Shown in pieces: positions 56,701-63,100 of a stretch of DNA of 63,100 nt. Source of the stretch: Deltaproteobacteria bacterium (lineage in GTDB: Bacteria; Myxococcota; UBA727; VGSZ01); NCBI GenBank assembly GCA_020850995.1, contig JADZDP010000150.1:1-63100 (forward strand). Reading direction: 5' to 3'. The notes under the pieces are model-generated. The model did not search any database. It saw only the letters and a program-made list of their open reading frames with translations, and was not told where the DNA came from. The stretch's first letter is position 1. Each line of letters begins with the position of its first letter. Position numbers and translations under genes: made by a program.

Positions 56701-59260
56701 CGCGCGCGGCCTTGACCTTGCCGATGACCTCGTCGCTCTTGACGCTGTCGCCGAGCGCCGCGAGCTCGTCGGCCAGCGCGCGCGCCTTCTCGAGCATGGG
56801 GTCCGCGGCGAACAAGGTGTTCAGCTCGTCGAGGCTCTTGCAGGCGAGCGCGCGCCGCTTGACGCCCTCGAGGATGCGCTCGGCGGAGGCGAGCAGGTTC
56901 TGTGCGCGCCGGTGCTTCGCGTCGAGGAGCTGCTGCTTCTTGGCGCTGAAGGCCTCGAACACGTCTTCGCGGCGGGCCGCCAGCTCGCTCACCGCGCTCT
57001 CGATCTCGGAGAAGCGCCCCTCGAGCTCTTCCACCGTCACCAGCAAGCGCGCCAGCTCTTGATCGCAGCGCTCCGGCGTGTCGCACAGCGACAGCGCGCT
57101 CTCGCTCGCCTGCCCCAAGAGCTTGAGCTGCGCGCCCAGCTCGGCGGCGCCCTCGCGCTTCAAGAGCTCACGACGCTTGCCGTCGAGCGCGGCGCGCGCG
57201 CGGTTCAAGAGCGCGATGACGGCGCCGATGTCCTCCAGGATCTTGGTGCGCACGTTGGCGTCGTCGATCTTGAGCTGGCCCGTGACATCGGTGAGGAGCT
57301 GCAGGCCCGCCAGCACCCGATCGAGCTCGGCCAGCAAGGGCTTGGCGTCGCCCGCTTGCTGCACGTCGGCGCTGGCCTTGACGATGGCGTCGTGGGTCTC
57401 GAGGTAGGGCTTGAGCGCGCTCTCGCTTTGCAGGAACTGGCCGGCCCGCGCGGCCAGCTCGTCGAGCTTGGCGGCGGCCTCGGCGGCCAGCGCAGCCAGG
57501 CGCGGCACGTCGATGTAGCGCTCTTCTTGCAGCGTGACCAGGTGACCGCGCTGCGCGCGCAGCGCCTTCATGGCCTCGAGGAAGGGATCGATGGTCGCGA
57601 AGGAGTCGGGGCGGACGTCGGCGAAGATCTGCCGCTGACGCTCCTCGGCGTGGCGCAAGGCCGCCGCCGAGGCCTTCTGGATCGCCACTACCTTCTCGAA
57701 CTCGTCGATGACCAGCTCGGCGGTGGCGCGAGCCTCGCCGATAGTGGTGGCGAGGCCGCCCGCCTCGGCGTCGCCGAGCCACGGGTAGGTGTCGAGCACG
57801 CGCGTGCACTCGCGCACCAGGTCCTCGTAGAGCGTCACCGAGGCGCGTTGCGAGGCGATCATGCGCCGCAGTGTGTGCGCGTCGGAGATGGCGCGCACCG
57901 CCTCGGGGTTGCCCACCTTGGCGAGCATGCTGCCCGCGTGCGCGCCGCGACCGCTGCTGTTGGCCGCGTGCTCGGCGGTGACGAAGGGCGTCTGCCACAC
58001 GCGCATGGGGTGCACGCGCGTGGGCTCCTCGCCCTCGGCGCGGAACACCAGCATGGTGCCGTCGTGGAAGAGCGACCAGCCGTGGCAGTAGATGGGGCTC
58101 TTCACCTCTTTGTCGATCAGGTTGTAAGCGAGCAGCACGCGCAGGCCGGTGTCGGGCCGGTAGAACACGAAGAGCACGTCCTCGCCGTTGGGCGAGCGGA
58201 TGGCGCGCTTGAAGGCGAGGCCGGTGGCGTCGCCGTCGAAGGTCTTGCACTCGCCGGTGGCGAGCGCGTAGCCGCCGGGGAAGATGATGCCGTGGTCCTC
58301 GGGCAGCTCCACGCAGGAGGGCGCGATGGCGTCGAGCCGGCGCGCCTCCTTGGTGCGCGTGTTGAACACGAAGTGACGCGCGGCCTCTTCGCGATAGGGG
58401 ATGACCTTGAGCAGGATGAGCGCGCCCACCTTGGCGTAGAAGAACTGCGCGTCGTCGAGCGACTGGGTGCGGTCGTCGACGGGCTCCGACAAAATGCCCT
58501 GGCCCGTGCTGGTGTTGTTCTCGATCTTGATGGTGAGGTCGCCGCCCATGGTCTCGACGAACACCGTGTCGAGCACGTTGACGTGCGGGTGGCGCCCGCT
58601 GACGTAGCTCTCGCGCCCGGCGCGCGTCCACTCGAAGGAGTGCGTGCGCGGGAAGGTGTGGTCGTCGATGCCCTCGGCGTCGAGGTAGCGCACCTCGCCG
58701 CTGCGATCGATGGCCCAGCGCAGCACCTTGAGGTCGCGCGGGGCGGGGCCGATGCGGAACACGGCCAGCACGCGCCCGTTGTCGAGCACGCGCAGCTGCA
58801 CGAGCCGCGCACCTTTGTAGTAGCGGTAGAGCTCGGTGAAGTCCTTGAGGAAGCGCGGGTCGCGCAGAAAGGCCGTGGCCGGGTCGTCGCCGGCGATGGC
58901 GATGGCGTCGAGGTTCCAGCTGCCGTCGGCGTTCTTCTGGAAGCGGTGCACGCCGAAGACGGCGTCGACCTTGGTCTCTTGCTTGAGGCCGATGAAGACG
59001 TTGTAGCCGAACAACAAGCGACCACCGACGTTGACGATGTCGCAGGGCACGCAATTGTTCTCGGTGCGCACGCGCTCGTTGGCCAGCACAGCCAAGGGCG
59101 TGCCGCCGAACACCTCGTGGCGCTTGGCGTTGAGCGCCGCCACGCGCTCGGCCAGCGTGGCGCCTTGCGCCTCCAGGCGCCCCTTGATGACCTCATAGCC
59201 GCTCCCCTCGATGGAGGGGTCGATCGCGGGGGCGGTTGCCGGCTTCGTCGTCGACGCCAT
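53789..59260 (-). CDS. 1823-aa AAA+ ATPase (often annotated DNA repair ATPase)
   Basis: The first ~450 residues form a beta-rich domain with recurring strands and HGIIFPGGYALATGECKTF-type motifs. A long coiled-coil region follows (about 490-900), then mixed segments, an AAA+ core and a tail with Pro/Val-rich repeats. In the AAA+ core Walker A is SPPGYGKTTLMEY (~1316) and Walker B is LLLLDDIQHTHPE (~1381), with a sensor-like VVCMAGNPYTESGDKFRIPDM (~1430). The Walker A Gly-x-Gly-Lys-Thr is intact. Such giant proteins occur in actinobacteria and myxobacteria and are often labelled DNA repair ATPase, but activity is not established. It heads a two-gene unit. Confidence 0.85.
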   Translation of the reverse strand: MASTTKPATAPAIDPSIEGSGYEVIKGRLEAQGATLAERVAALNAKRHEVFGGTPLAVLANERVRTENNCVPCDIVNVGGRLLFGYNVFIGLKQETKVDAVFGVHRFQKNADGSWNLDAIAIAGDDPATAFLRDPRFLKDFTELYRYYKGARLVQLRVLDNGRVLAVFRIGPAPRDLKVLRWAIDRSGEVRYLDAEGIDDHTFPRTHSFEWTRAGRESYVSGRHPHVNVLDTVFVETMGGDLTIKIENNTSTGQGILSEPVDDRTQSLDDAQFFYAKVGALILLKVIPYREEAARHFVFNTRTKEARRLDAIAPSCVELPEDHGIIFPGGYALATGECKTFDGDATGLAFKRAIRSPNGEDVLFVFYRPDTGLRVLLAYNLIDKEVKSPIYCHGWSLFHDGTMLVFRAEGEEPTRVHPMRVWQTPFVTAEHAANSSGRGAHAGSMLAKVGNPEAVRAISDAHTLRRMIASQRASVTLYEDLVRECTRVLDTYPWLGDAEAGGLATTIGEARATAELVIDEFEKVVAIQKASAAALRHAEERQRQIFADVRPDSFATIDPFLEAMKALRAQRGHLVTLQEERYIDVPRLAALAAEAAAKLDELAARAGQFLQSESALKPYLETHDAIVKASADVQQAGDAKPLLAELDRVLAGLQLLTDVTGQLKIDDANVRTKILEDIGAVIALLNRARAALDGKRRELLKREGAAELGAQLKLLGQASESALSLCDTPERCDQELARLLVTVEELEGRFSEIESAVSELAARREDVFEAFSAKKQQLLDAKHRRAQNLLASAERILEGVKRRALACKSLDELNTLFAADPMLEKARALADELAALGDSVKSDEVIGKVKAARAEAARQVRDRSEMLVEGAGGQELVQLGRHRFTVNTQPFDVTLLPRPGSDGAPGLALHISGTDYFEPVTDAALLADLDLFLEPLVSESAAVARAEFLAGTLYLAAQQGRDGLSLARLEELRTVEGGIEKLVSEAARKRYEEGYERGVHDADAAKLLAALVSLGAHADLLRFAPRTRALALCWWRALDEDGRARFDARAAGTLQVLRAYHGSARAHGLLQELGAELAAWAKDSCIDARLASDAQDASRAAHYLAEERARSGAGFALAADAARLVEELLAERDKGGDGRAALTARLAALGARPADQLAVALAWLDGFVAADAARAHNAPAIPEAAVALCAPELPRQQASALSAMAVQGLLSQHARIEGGALSVRLDELLDRVGRFVAERVPRFERLKKRRLEVVDDARRRLKVGEIRPKVLSSFVRNKLVNDVYLPLVGDNLAKQMGAAGDKKRTDLMGMLLLISPPGYGKTTLMEYVASRLGLAYVKANGPALGHDTTSLDPAEAPNATARQEVEKINFAFEMGNNVLLLLDDIQHTHPELLQKFISLCDGTRRVEGVWRGASKTYDLRGKKLVVCMAGNPYTESGDKFRIPDMLANRADTYNLGDILGGREREFALSYVENALTSNAVLQPLVARDPADIHLFICLAQGEQVPTTELKHGYAGAEIDEIVRVLQRLLRVQQTLLKVNAQYIQSAATDERFRTEPAFKLQGSYRNMNKLAEKVVSVMNDDELERLVDDHYRSEAQTLTTGAEHNLLKLAELRARMSEAQRARWDEIKKGFLRARMQGGAGDDPTARVTSTLAGVAERIEQVSAAIIAAAQRGPPTIEVNTPAPVVQVSAPAPTIEVKLPEPKKDAGKADAAALAAVLHKLDATIAAIGDAQLAVNVTAPVPQGITELVRLQTILIEASLLPLVKGLASSIEHEKENAGRLEEALAALRALEEKGLAPATSSTSAEPYRPYKPKPAGVRREDK

Positions 59261-59436
59261 CGAGGTGACGCTGGCCCAGATGGCGCCCCGCTGACAAGTG
59301 TGGTGCGGCGCGCCGCGTCGAAGGCGAGCGCGGGAGGGGAACCCCGTCCGAACGGCGTGCTCCGCCGCCGTACCGATACCGGGGTCCGCCAAAGGGCTGA
59401 GCGGGCGGCCCGGAGCCCGCCGCTACGGTCCGCCCC

Positions 59437-61788
59437 ATGACGCACCTGCGACACCCTGCAGCCGCGCTCCTCCTCGTGGCCGCCTGCGCCCACGAGGTCG
59501 ATCGCTCCCCCCAAGAGGACGGCGCCGCGGTGTTCGTGGGCGAGGCCGACGAGCTGCACGACCAGCTCCAGCGCGGCGACGACGACGGCTTCTTGCGCAC
59601 GCCCCTCGTCCCCGCGCCGGCCGCCTTCTCGCGCGTGGGCGTGCGCTTCGACGCCTTGGGCCCCGTGGCCGTCGAGGTGCGCACCACCAGCGACGAGGGC
59701 GCCAGCTTCAGCGCCTGGCAGCCGACGGTGCTCACCTTCAGCGAGCCCCCGGCCAACAACGCCTACGCCGACGTGGCCGAGGCCCTGGCGCGCGCCGGGG
59801 CGCCCGCCACCCATCTCCAGCTGCGCTTCATGGCGCCCGTCGAGAGCGCGCTCTCGTTCTTGGCCATCGAGGCCTTCACCGTCGATGAGCAACGCGAAGA
59901 GGCCGGTGCGGGCAGCAGCGGATCACAAGCGCTGGCCGCCGACGGCCTCGCGGTGCCGCGCGCGCAGTGGGGGGCGCGCGCGCGCAATTGCGGTGGGGCC
60001 CAGAGCCCTACGCGCATGACCATCCACCACACCGAGACGCCCAACGCGGACCCGCTCTCGGCGGCGGCGCGCATGCGGCAGATGCAGAACTACCACATCG
60101 ACGTGCGCGGCTGGTGCGACCTCGGCTACCACTTCGTCGTCGGCAAGGACGGGCAGGTGTACGCCGGTCGCCGCGAGGATCTGCGCGGTGCCCATGCCGC
60201 CAACCACAACCAAGACAACGTGGGCGTCGCCTTCATCGGCACCTACCATGGCGGCGTGCCGAGCGCCGAGATGCAGAGCGCGGCCGCGCGCCTCATGAGC
60301 GCCGTGGCCGACCAGTGGGGCATTACGCTCTCGCGCACCACGGTGCGTAGCCACCGTGAGCTTGGCTCCACCAACTGCCCGGGCGACGCGCTGCAGGCGC
60401 GCCTCGACGCGCTCATCGCCGCCGCGCGCGCGAGCACGCCGCCGAGCGACCCGCCGCCGAGCGATCCGCCGCCGAGCGATCCGCCGCCGAGCAGCGATCC
60501 CTGGGCCGGCCTCACGCAAGGCACGGCGCAGCTCCCGCGCGCCGGCCTGGCGAACCCCACCCTGCAAAACACGCTGGGCATGGCTACCGAGCCCTACGGC
60601 AGCAGCACCACCGTCGACGGCCAGCAGTGGGTGCAAGGCAAGGTGAGCTGGTTTGGTGGCCCCAGCGACGGCGGCGTTTCCAGCACCGAGACCGGCAGCG
60701 TCACCAACGAGCGCCTGCGCGAGCTGAACGACCCCATGAACGCCTCGACGAGCACCATCGCCGCGCGCCCCGAAGACTTCTACTTCGTCGCCATGCGCTG
60801 GAACTTCTCGGCCACGCCGCGCAGCACCTGGCGCGACGCGCGCATCCTGGTGAAGAACCCCGCCACCGGTGCCCGCGTGGTGCTGCGCCCCGTCGACTGG
60901 GGCCCGAACACCTCGACCAGGCGCATCATCGACGTCTCGCCCCAGGCCATGGAGGACCTGGGCGCTGACACCGACGACACCCTGCTGGTGGCCTTCGCCG
61001 CGCCAGGCACGCCGCTCGGCGTGGTGACGACGACGCCGCCGAGCGAGCCGCCACCGAGCGAGCCGCCGCCCGCCGGCTCCCACGTCATCCCCGTGGGTAC
61101 CTCGTGGCAGTGGCAGCTCGCAGGCGCCCTCGACACCAGTGTCGACGTGGACGTCTACGACGTCGACCTGTTCGACAGCGCGGCCTCCACCATCGCCGCG
61201 CTCAAGAGCCAGGGCCGCACCGTCGTCTGCTACTTCAGCGCCGGCAGCTGGGAGAGCTGGCGCGAGGACCAGGCCGCCATCCCCACCAGCGCGCGCGGCA
61301 ACAGCCTCGATCCGCCCTTCACCGACGAGCGCTGGCTCGATACCCGCAGCGGCGCCGTACGCGAGGTGATGCGCGCGCGCCTCGACCGGGCGGCGCAGAA
61401 GGGCTGCGACGCCGTGGAGCCCGACAACGTCGACGGCTACACCAACGACCCCGGCTTTCCGCTCAGCGCGAGCACGCAGCTCGACTTCAACCGCTTCCTG
61501 GCGCGCGAGGCGCACGCGCGCGGCCTCGGCGTGGGCTTGAAGAACGATCTCGACCAGCTCGCCGACCTTGTGAGCGACTTCGACTGGGCCCTCAACGAGG
61601 AGTGCGTGGCCCACAGCGAGTGCGACGCGTACACCGACACCTTCATCGCTGCGGGCAAGGCGGTGCTGCACGCCGAGTACGTCGACGCGAGCCAAGCGGC
61701 GCAGGTGTGTGCGGTGACGCGGCCCCTGGGCTTGTCCACCATCGTGAAGGACATCGGGCTCGGCGCTGCGCGCGTGGCGTGCGATTGA
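59437..61788 (+). CDS. Lipoprotein fusing PGRP-type amidase, double-psi barrel and GH114 domains
   Basis: This 783-aa protein begins with a lipoprotein signal (LLLVAACAH). An N-terminal beta domain (about 55-155) precedes an N-acetylmuramoyl-L-alanine amidase/PGRP domain (175-330) with zinc ligands His197/His198 (IHHTET), GYHFVVGKDG, and SHRELGSTNCPG. Then comes a PPSDPPPSDP linker and a double-psi beta-barrel (about 375-525, RVVLRPVDWGPNTSTRRIIDVSP). The C-terminal GH114 domain (about 548-783) has CYFSAGSWESWRED, DAVEPDNVDGY and GVGLKND. It should cut peptide cross-links in peptidoglycan and alpha-1,4-polygalactosamine. Confidence 0.87.
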   Translation: MTHLRHPAAALLLVAACAHEVDRSPQEDGAAVFVGEADELHDQLQRGDDDGFLRTPLVPAPAAFSRVGVRFDALGPVAVEVRTTSDEGASFSAWQPTVLTFSEPPANNAYADVAEALARAGAPATHLQLRFMAPVESALSFLAIEAFTVDEQREEAGAGSSGSQALAADGLAVPRAQWGARARNCGGAQSPTRMTIHHTETPNADPLSAAARMRQMQNYHIDVRGWCDLGYHFVVGKDGQVYAGRREDLRGAHAANHNQDNVGVAFIGTYHGGVPSAEMQSAAARLMSAVADQWGITLSRTTVRSHRELGSTNCPGDALQARLDALIAAARASTPPSDPPPSDPPPSDPPPSSDPWAGLTQGTAQLPRAGLANPTLQNTLGMATEPYGSSTTVDGQQWVQGKVSWFGGPSDGGVSSTETGSVTNERLRELNDPMNASTSTIAARPEDFYFVAMRWNFSATPRSTWRDARILVKNPATGARVVLRPVDWGPNTSTRRIIDVSPQAMEDLGADTDDTLLVAFAAPGTPLGVVTTTPPSEPPPSEPPPAGSHVIPVGTSWQWQLAGALDTSVDVDVYDVDLFDSAASTIAALKSQGRTVVCYFSAGSWESWREDQAAIPTSARGNSLDPPFTDERWLDTRSGAVREVMRARLDRAAQKGCDAVEPDNVDGYTNDPGFPLSASTQLDFNRFLAREAHARGLGVGLKNDLDQLADLVSDFDWALNEECVAHSECDAYTDTFIAAGKAVLHAEYVDASQAAQVCAVTRPLGLSTIVKDIGLGAARVACD

Positions 61789-61810
61789 GCGGGCGCGCTA
61801 GCGTTCGCGG

Positions 61811-62104
61811 GTGCGCCACACCGTGTGCCTGTGCGTCGACGCGCCCGACGAAGCGGCGGCCTTCGCGCGCTGGCTCGAGGAGAACCGTGAGCACGTGACG
61901 CGCATCGGCGCCAACACCGGGTGTGGTTGCTGCGTGCTCATCTACGACCTCGAGGTGGACGAGCGGGCCACGCCCTGCCCGGAGGAGCTGTGCACGGCGA
62001 GCGCGTGGAGCGAGGGCGGGGAGATCGAGGGCGGGGTGTCGACGGTGGAGGCGGTGGTGGCGGAGCTTGGGGCCGAGCCGAGCGGGGTGGGGCATGAGGG
62101 GTAG
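61811..62104 (+). CDS. Small Cys-rich protein, 97 aa
   Basis: It has seven Cys in three clusters (VCLC, GCGCC, CPEELC) in the first ~62 residues and an acidic body. No signal peptide is present, so it may bind metal in the cytoplasm. The GTG start at 61811 follows the lipoprotein stop by 22 bases, suggesting co-transcription. Family not recognised. Confidence 0.6.
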   Translation: MRHTVCLCVDAPDEAAAFARWLEENREHVTRIGANTGCGCCVLIYDLEVDERATPCPEELCTASAWSEGGEIEGGVSTVEAVVAELGAEPSGVGHEG

Positions 62105-62425
62105 GTGGGGGGTCGGTGCGTGGGACACGCGCCACGTTCGAATTCGCAGCCAGTCACCCCCGCCCGGAACTCCGAGAAGATGGCGACGACGCTCAGCTTT
62201 CTCGCCCAAGCTCGCGTCCTGGTTCCCGTTTCTCCAAGATGTCTCCACGCTCGCGTGCGCGGGCGTCCGCGCGAGTCTTGCAGCGTCCTGGAGACATCCT
62301 GGAGACGGCCGGCGATGCCCGAGCACTCGTCGGCGCGCCGTGGCCACAGCACCACTGGCACCAAGGCCGTGGCCAGGATCTGATAGACCGCCGGGCCTTC
62401 GGGCTGCGCCTGATGCGAGCGATCC
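62105..62425. other. 321-bp stretch without a gene
   Basis: It holds an inverted repeat at 62232-62304 (listed separately). A TTCGAAT at about 62136 recalls a tRNA T-loop but no cloverleaf forms. Open frames are Arg-rich and lack starts. Confidence 0.6.
62232..62304. repeat. 16-bp inverted repeat around 41 bp
   Basis: CTCCAAGATGTCTCCA and TGGAGACATCCTGGAG are inverted copies with one mismatch, and similarity continues a few bases further on both sides. No T-tract follows. It may be a small mobile or REP-like unit between the Cys-rich gene and the toxin gene. Confidence 0.7.
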
Positions 62426-62818
62426 TTGCCTGAACCAACCTCAACTCCGTTCCGTCGCCATTGGCGTTTCTACCGGACCGCGACCGGCGGCGAGGTCGTC
62501 AGCAAGGAGCTCGACGCGCTCAGGGCCGATGCTGCCGCTGCGCTCGTCGCCGAGATGCGCGTCGTCGCCCGCCTCGGCCTCAAGGACAGCGGCGCGCGCC
62601 ACCTGCGCGGCGACATCTGGGAGGTGCGTGCCGACAGCGACGAGGTGACTCTGCGCGCGCTGTTCGCCAAGCAGGGGCGCTTCGGGCAGGTGCTGCTGGC
62701 CCTGCACGTCTTCCCGAAGAAGACGCAGCAGACGCCGCCGCAGAAGATCGAGCTGGCCGAGAAGCGGCTCGCCGACTGGACCAGCCGCGGGCGGCCGACG
62801 AGATCCGGGCACCGTTGA
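62426..62818 (+). CDS. RelE/HigB-like toxin (phage Gp49-like)
   Basis: This 130-aa protein matches the RelE/ParE superfamily, DUF891/Gp49-like branch: WRFYRTATGGEVVSKELDAL at the start, RHLRGDIWEVRA, RALFAKQGRFGQVLLALHVFPKKTQQTP and IELAEKRLADW. Such toxins usually cut mRNA on ribosomes. The TTG at 62426 is the only good in-frame start. It precedes the antitoxin gene, the reversed HigBA order. Its stop overlaps the -35 box of the antitoxin promoter. Confidence 0.85.
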   Translation: MPEPTSTPFRRHWRFYRTATGGEVVSKELDALRADAAAALVAEMRVVARLGLKDSGARHLRGDIWEVRADSDEVTLRALFAKQGRFGQVLLALHVFPKKTQQTPPQKIELAEKRLADWTSRGRPTRSGHR

Positions 62819-62843
62819 CCGCCTAAATATGAGCGGTTATCTT
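62815..62843 (+). promoter_or_regulatory. Promoter of the antitoxin gene with internal dyad
   Basis: TTGACC (62815) and TATCTT (62838) are separated by 17 bases. The spacer holds ACCGC-N10-GCGGT, an inverted repeat suitable for antitoxin autoregulation. Transcription would start about 7 bases after the -10 box, at or next to the ATG at 62850, so the mRNA could be leaderless. Confidence 0.6.
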
Positions 62844-62849
62844 TGAGCT

Positions 62850-63100
62850 ATGAAGAAGTCGGCTGCCGAAGACGATCTCGACCGATACGTGAAGCGCCGA
62901 GAGGCGCGCGAGCCTGGCTTCAGGGCGAAGGTCGCTGTGGCCGAGATCCTTGCCGAGGCGCGGGCGGAACTGGGCGCCAAGCTGAGGAAGGCGCGCGGCA
63001 AGCGCACGCAGACGTGGGTCGCCGCCCAGATGGAGACGACCGAGTCGATCGTGCGCCGCATCGAGCGCGGGGACGACGTGCGCATCTCGACGCTCGAGAA
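62850..63100 (+). CDS. XRE-family antitoxin (HigA-like), cut by window edge
   Basis: The first 83 codons are seen and the gene continues beyond the window. The visible part has a helix-turn-helix region: LRKARGKRTQTWVAAQMETT then ESIVRRIERGDDVRISTLE, the usual XRE pattern with its recognition helix. It partners the upstream toxin and should bind both it and the promoter dyad. The start ATG has no strong ribosome site, as fits a leaderless transcript. Confidence 0.85.
   Translation, partial: MKKSAAEDDLDRYVKRREAREPGFRAKVAVAEILAEARAELGAKLRKARGKRTQTWVAAQMETTESIVRRIERGDDVRISTLE

Noticed and set aside
59261..59436. GCGGGC/GCCCGC hairpin between the AAA+ and amidase genes
   Set aside because: Too short and GC-rich to stand out from background in this genome.
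55622..59440. Open frame of 1272 codons on the plus strand, opposite the AAA+ gene
   Set aside because: It is a shadow of the minus-strand gene caused by high third-position GC; the product is His/Arg/Ala-rich with no family motif.
62131..62150. TTCGAAT resembling a tRNA T-loop
   Set aside because: No pairing stems, anticodon arm or acceptor stem around it.

Overview
The window is GC-rich throughout, tightly packed, and strand-biased to the minus strand in its first third. Several features point to a Myxococcota (deltaproteobacterial) chromosome: a complete general secretory (type II) operon with a myxobacterial-style GspN and long GspL/GspD, a Cys-rich surface protein ending in a MYXO-CTERM-like tail, many Asp-rich lipoproteins, an ECF41-type sigma factor, and SGNH/MBOAT and PEGA-type proteins. 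No rRNA, tRNA, CRISPR array, phage or intact insertion sequence was seen.

Region 1 (86-17031, minus strand) is a full type II secretion system in the order gspC-D-E-F-G-H-I-J-K-L-M-N. Most junctions overlap or lie within a few bases. A nucleotidyltransferase-like gene sits between gspE and gspF, four tandem 11-bp units lie between gspF and gspG, a 590-bp cluster of palindromes separates gspH from gspI, and a second gspC-like paralogue lies upstream of gspC. No prepilin peptidase (GspO/PilD) is present.

Region 2 (17063-30514) holds a malonyl-CoA-synthetase-like enzyme, a 164-bp MITE-like hairpin element, an Rnl2-type RNA ligase, a 1214-aa Cys-rich MYXO-CTERM protein (a plausible type II cargo), an ECF41 sigma factor overlapping a FAD oxidoreductase, two unknown genes, a TraB/GumN-like lipoprotein coupled to a beta-helix lipoprotein that looks frameshifted, a membrane-anchored endonuclease/exonuclease/phosphatase, and a small lipoprotein.

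Region 3 (30515-46333) starts with three strong hairpins. It then has an AlgI-like MBOAT acyltransferase overlapping a twin-SGNH protein, frataxin overlapping an isoaspartyl peptidase, pirin, an iron-dependent alcohol dehydrogenase, two surface lipoproteins, a CorC/HlyC-family membrane protein, a GAF-domain protein and a HIT-like protein.

Region 4 (46334-63100) contains a CTT microsatellite, a 2OG-Fe(II) oxygenase-like gene, OPT and MFS transporters, a PEGA-type protein coupled to an Asp-rich lipoprotein, a 1823-aa AAA+ protein coupled to a single-pass membrane protein, a lipoprotein fusing amidase, double-psi barrel and GH114 domains, a small Cys-rich protein, and a HigBA-like toxin-antitoxin pair whose antitoxin is cut by the window edge.

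The most unusual items are the MITE-like hairpin beside the RNA ligase, the palindrome cluster and 11-bp repeats inside the secretion operon, the nucleotidyltransferase gene embedded there, the hairpin that copies the 3' end of the MBOAT gene, the giant AAA+/membrane protein pair, and the three-domain amidase/GH114 lipoprotein.
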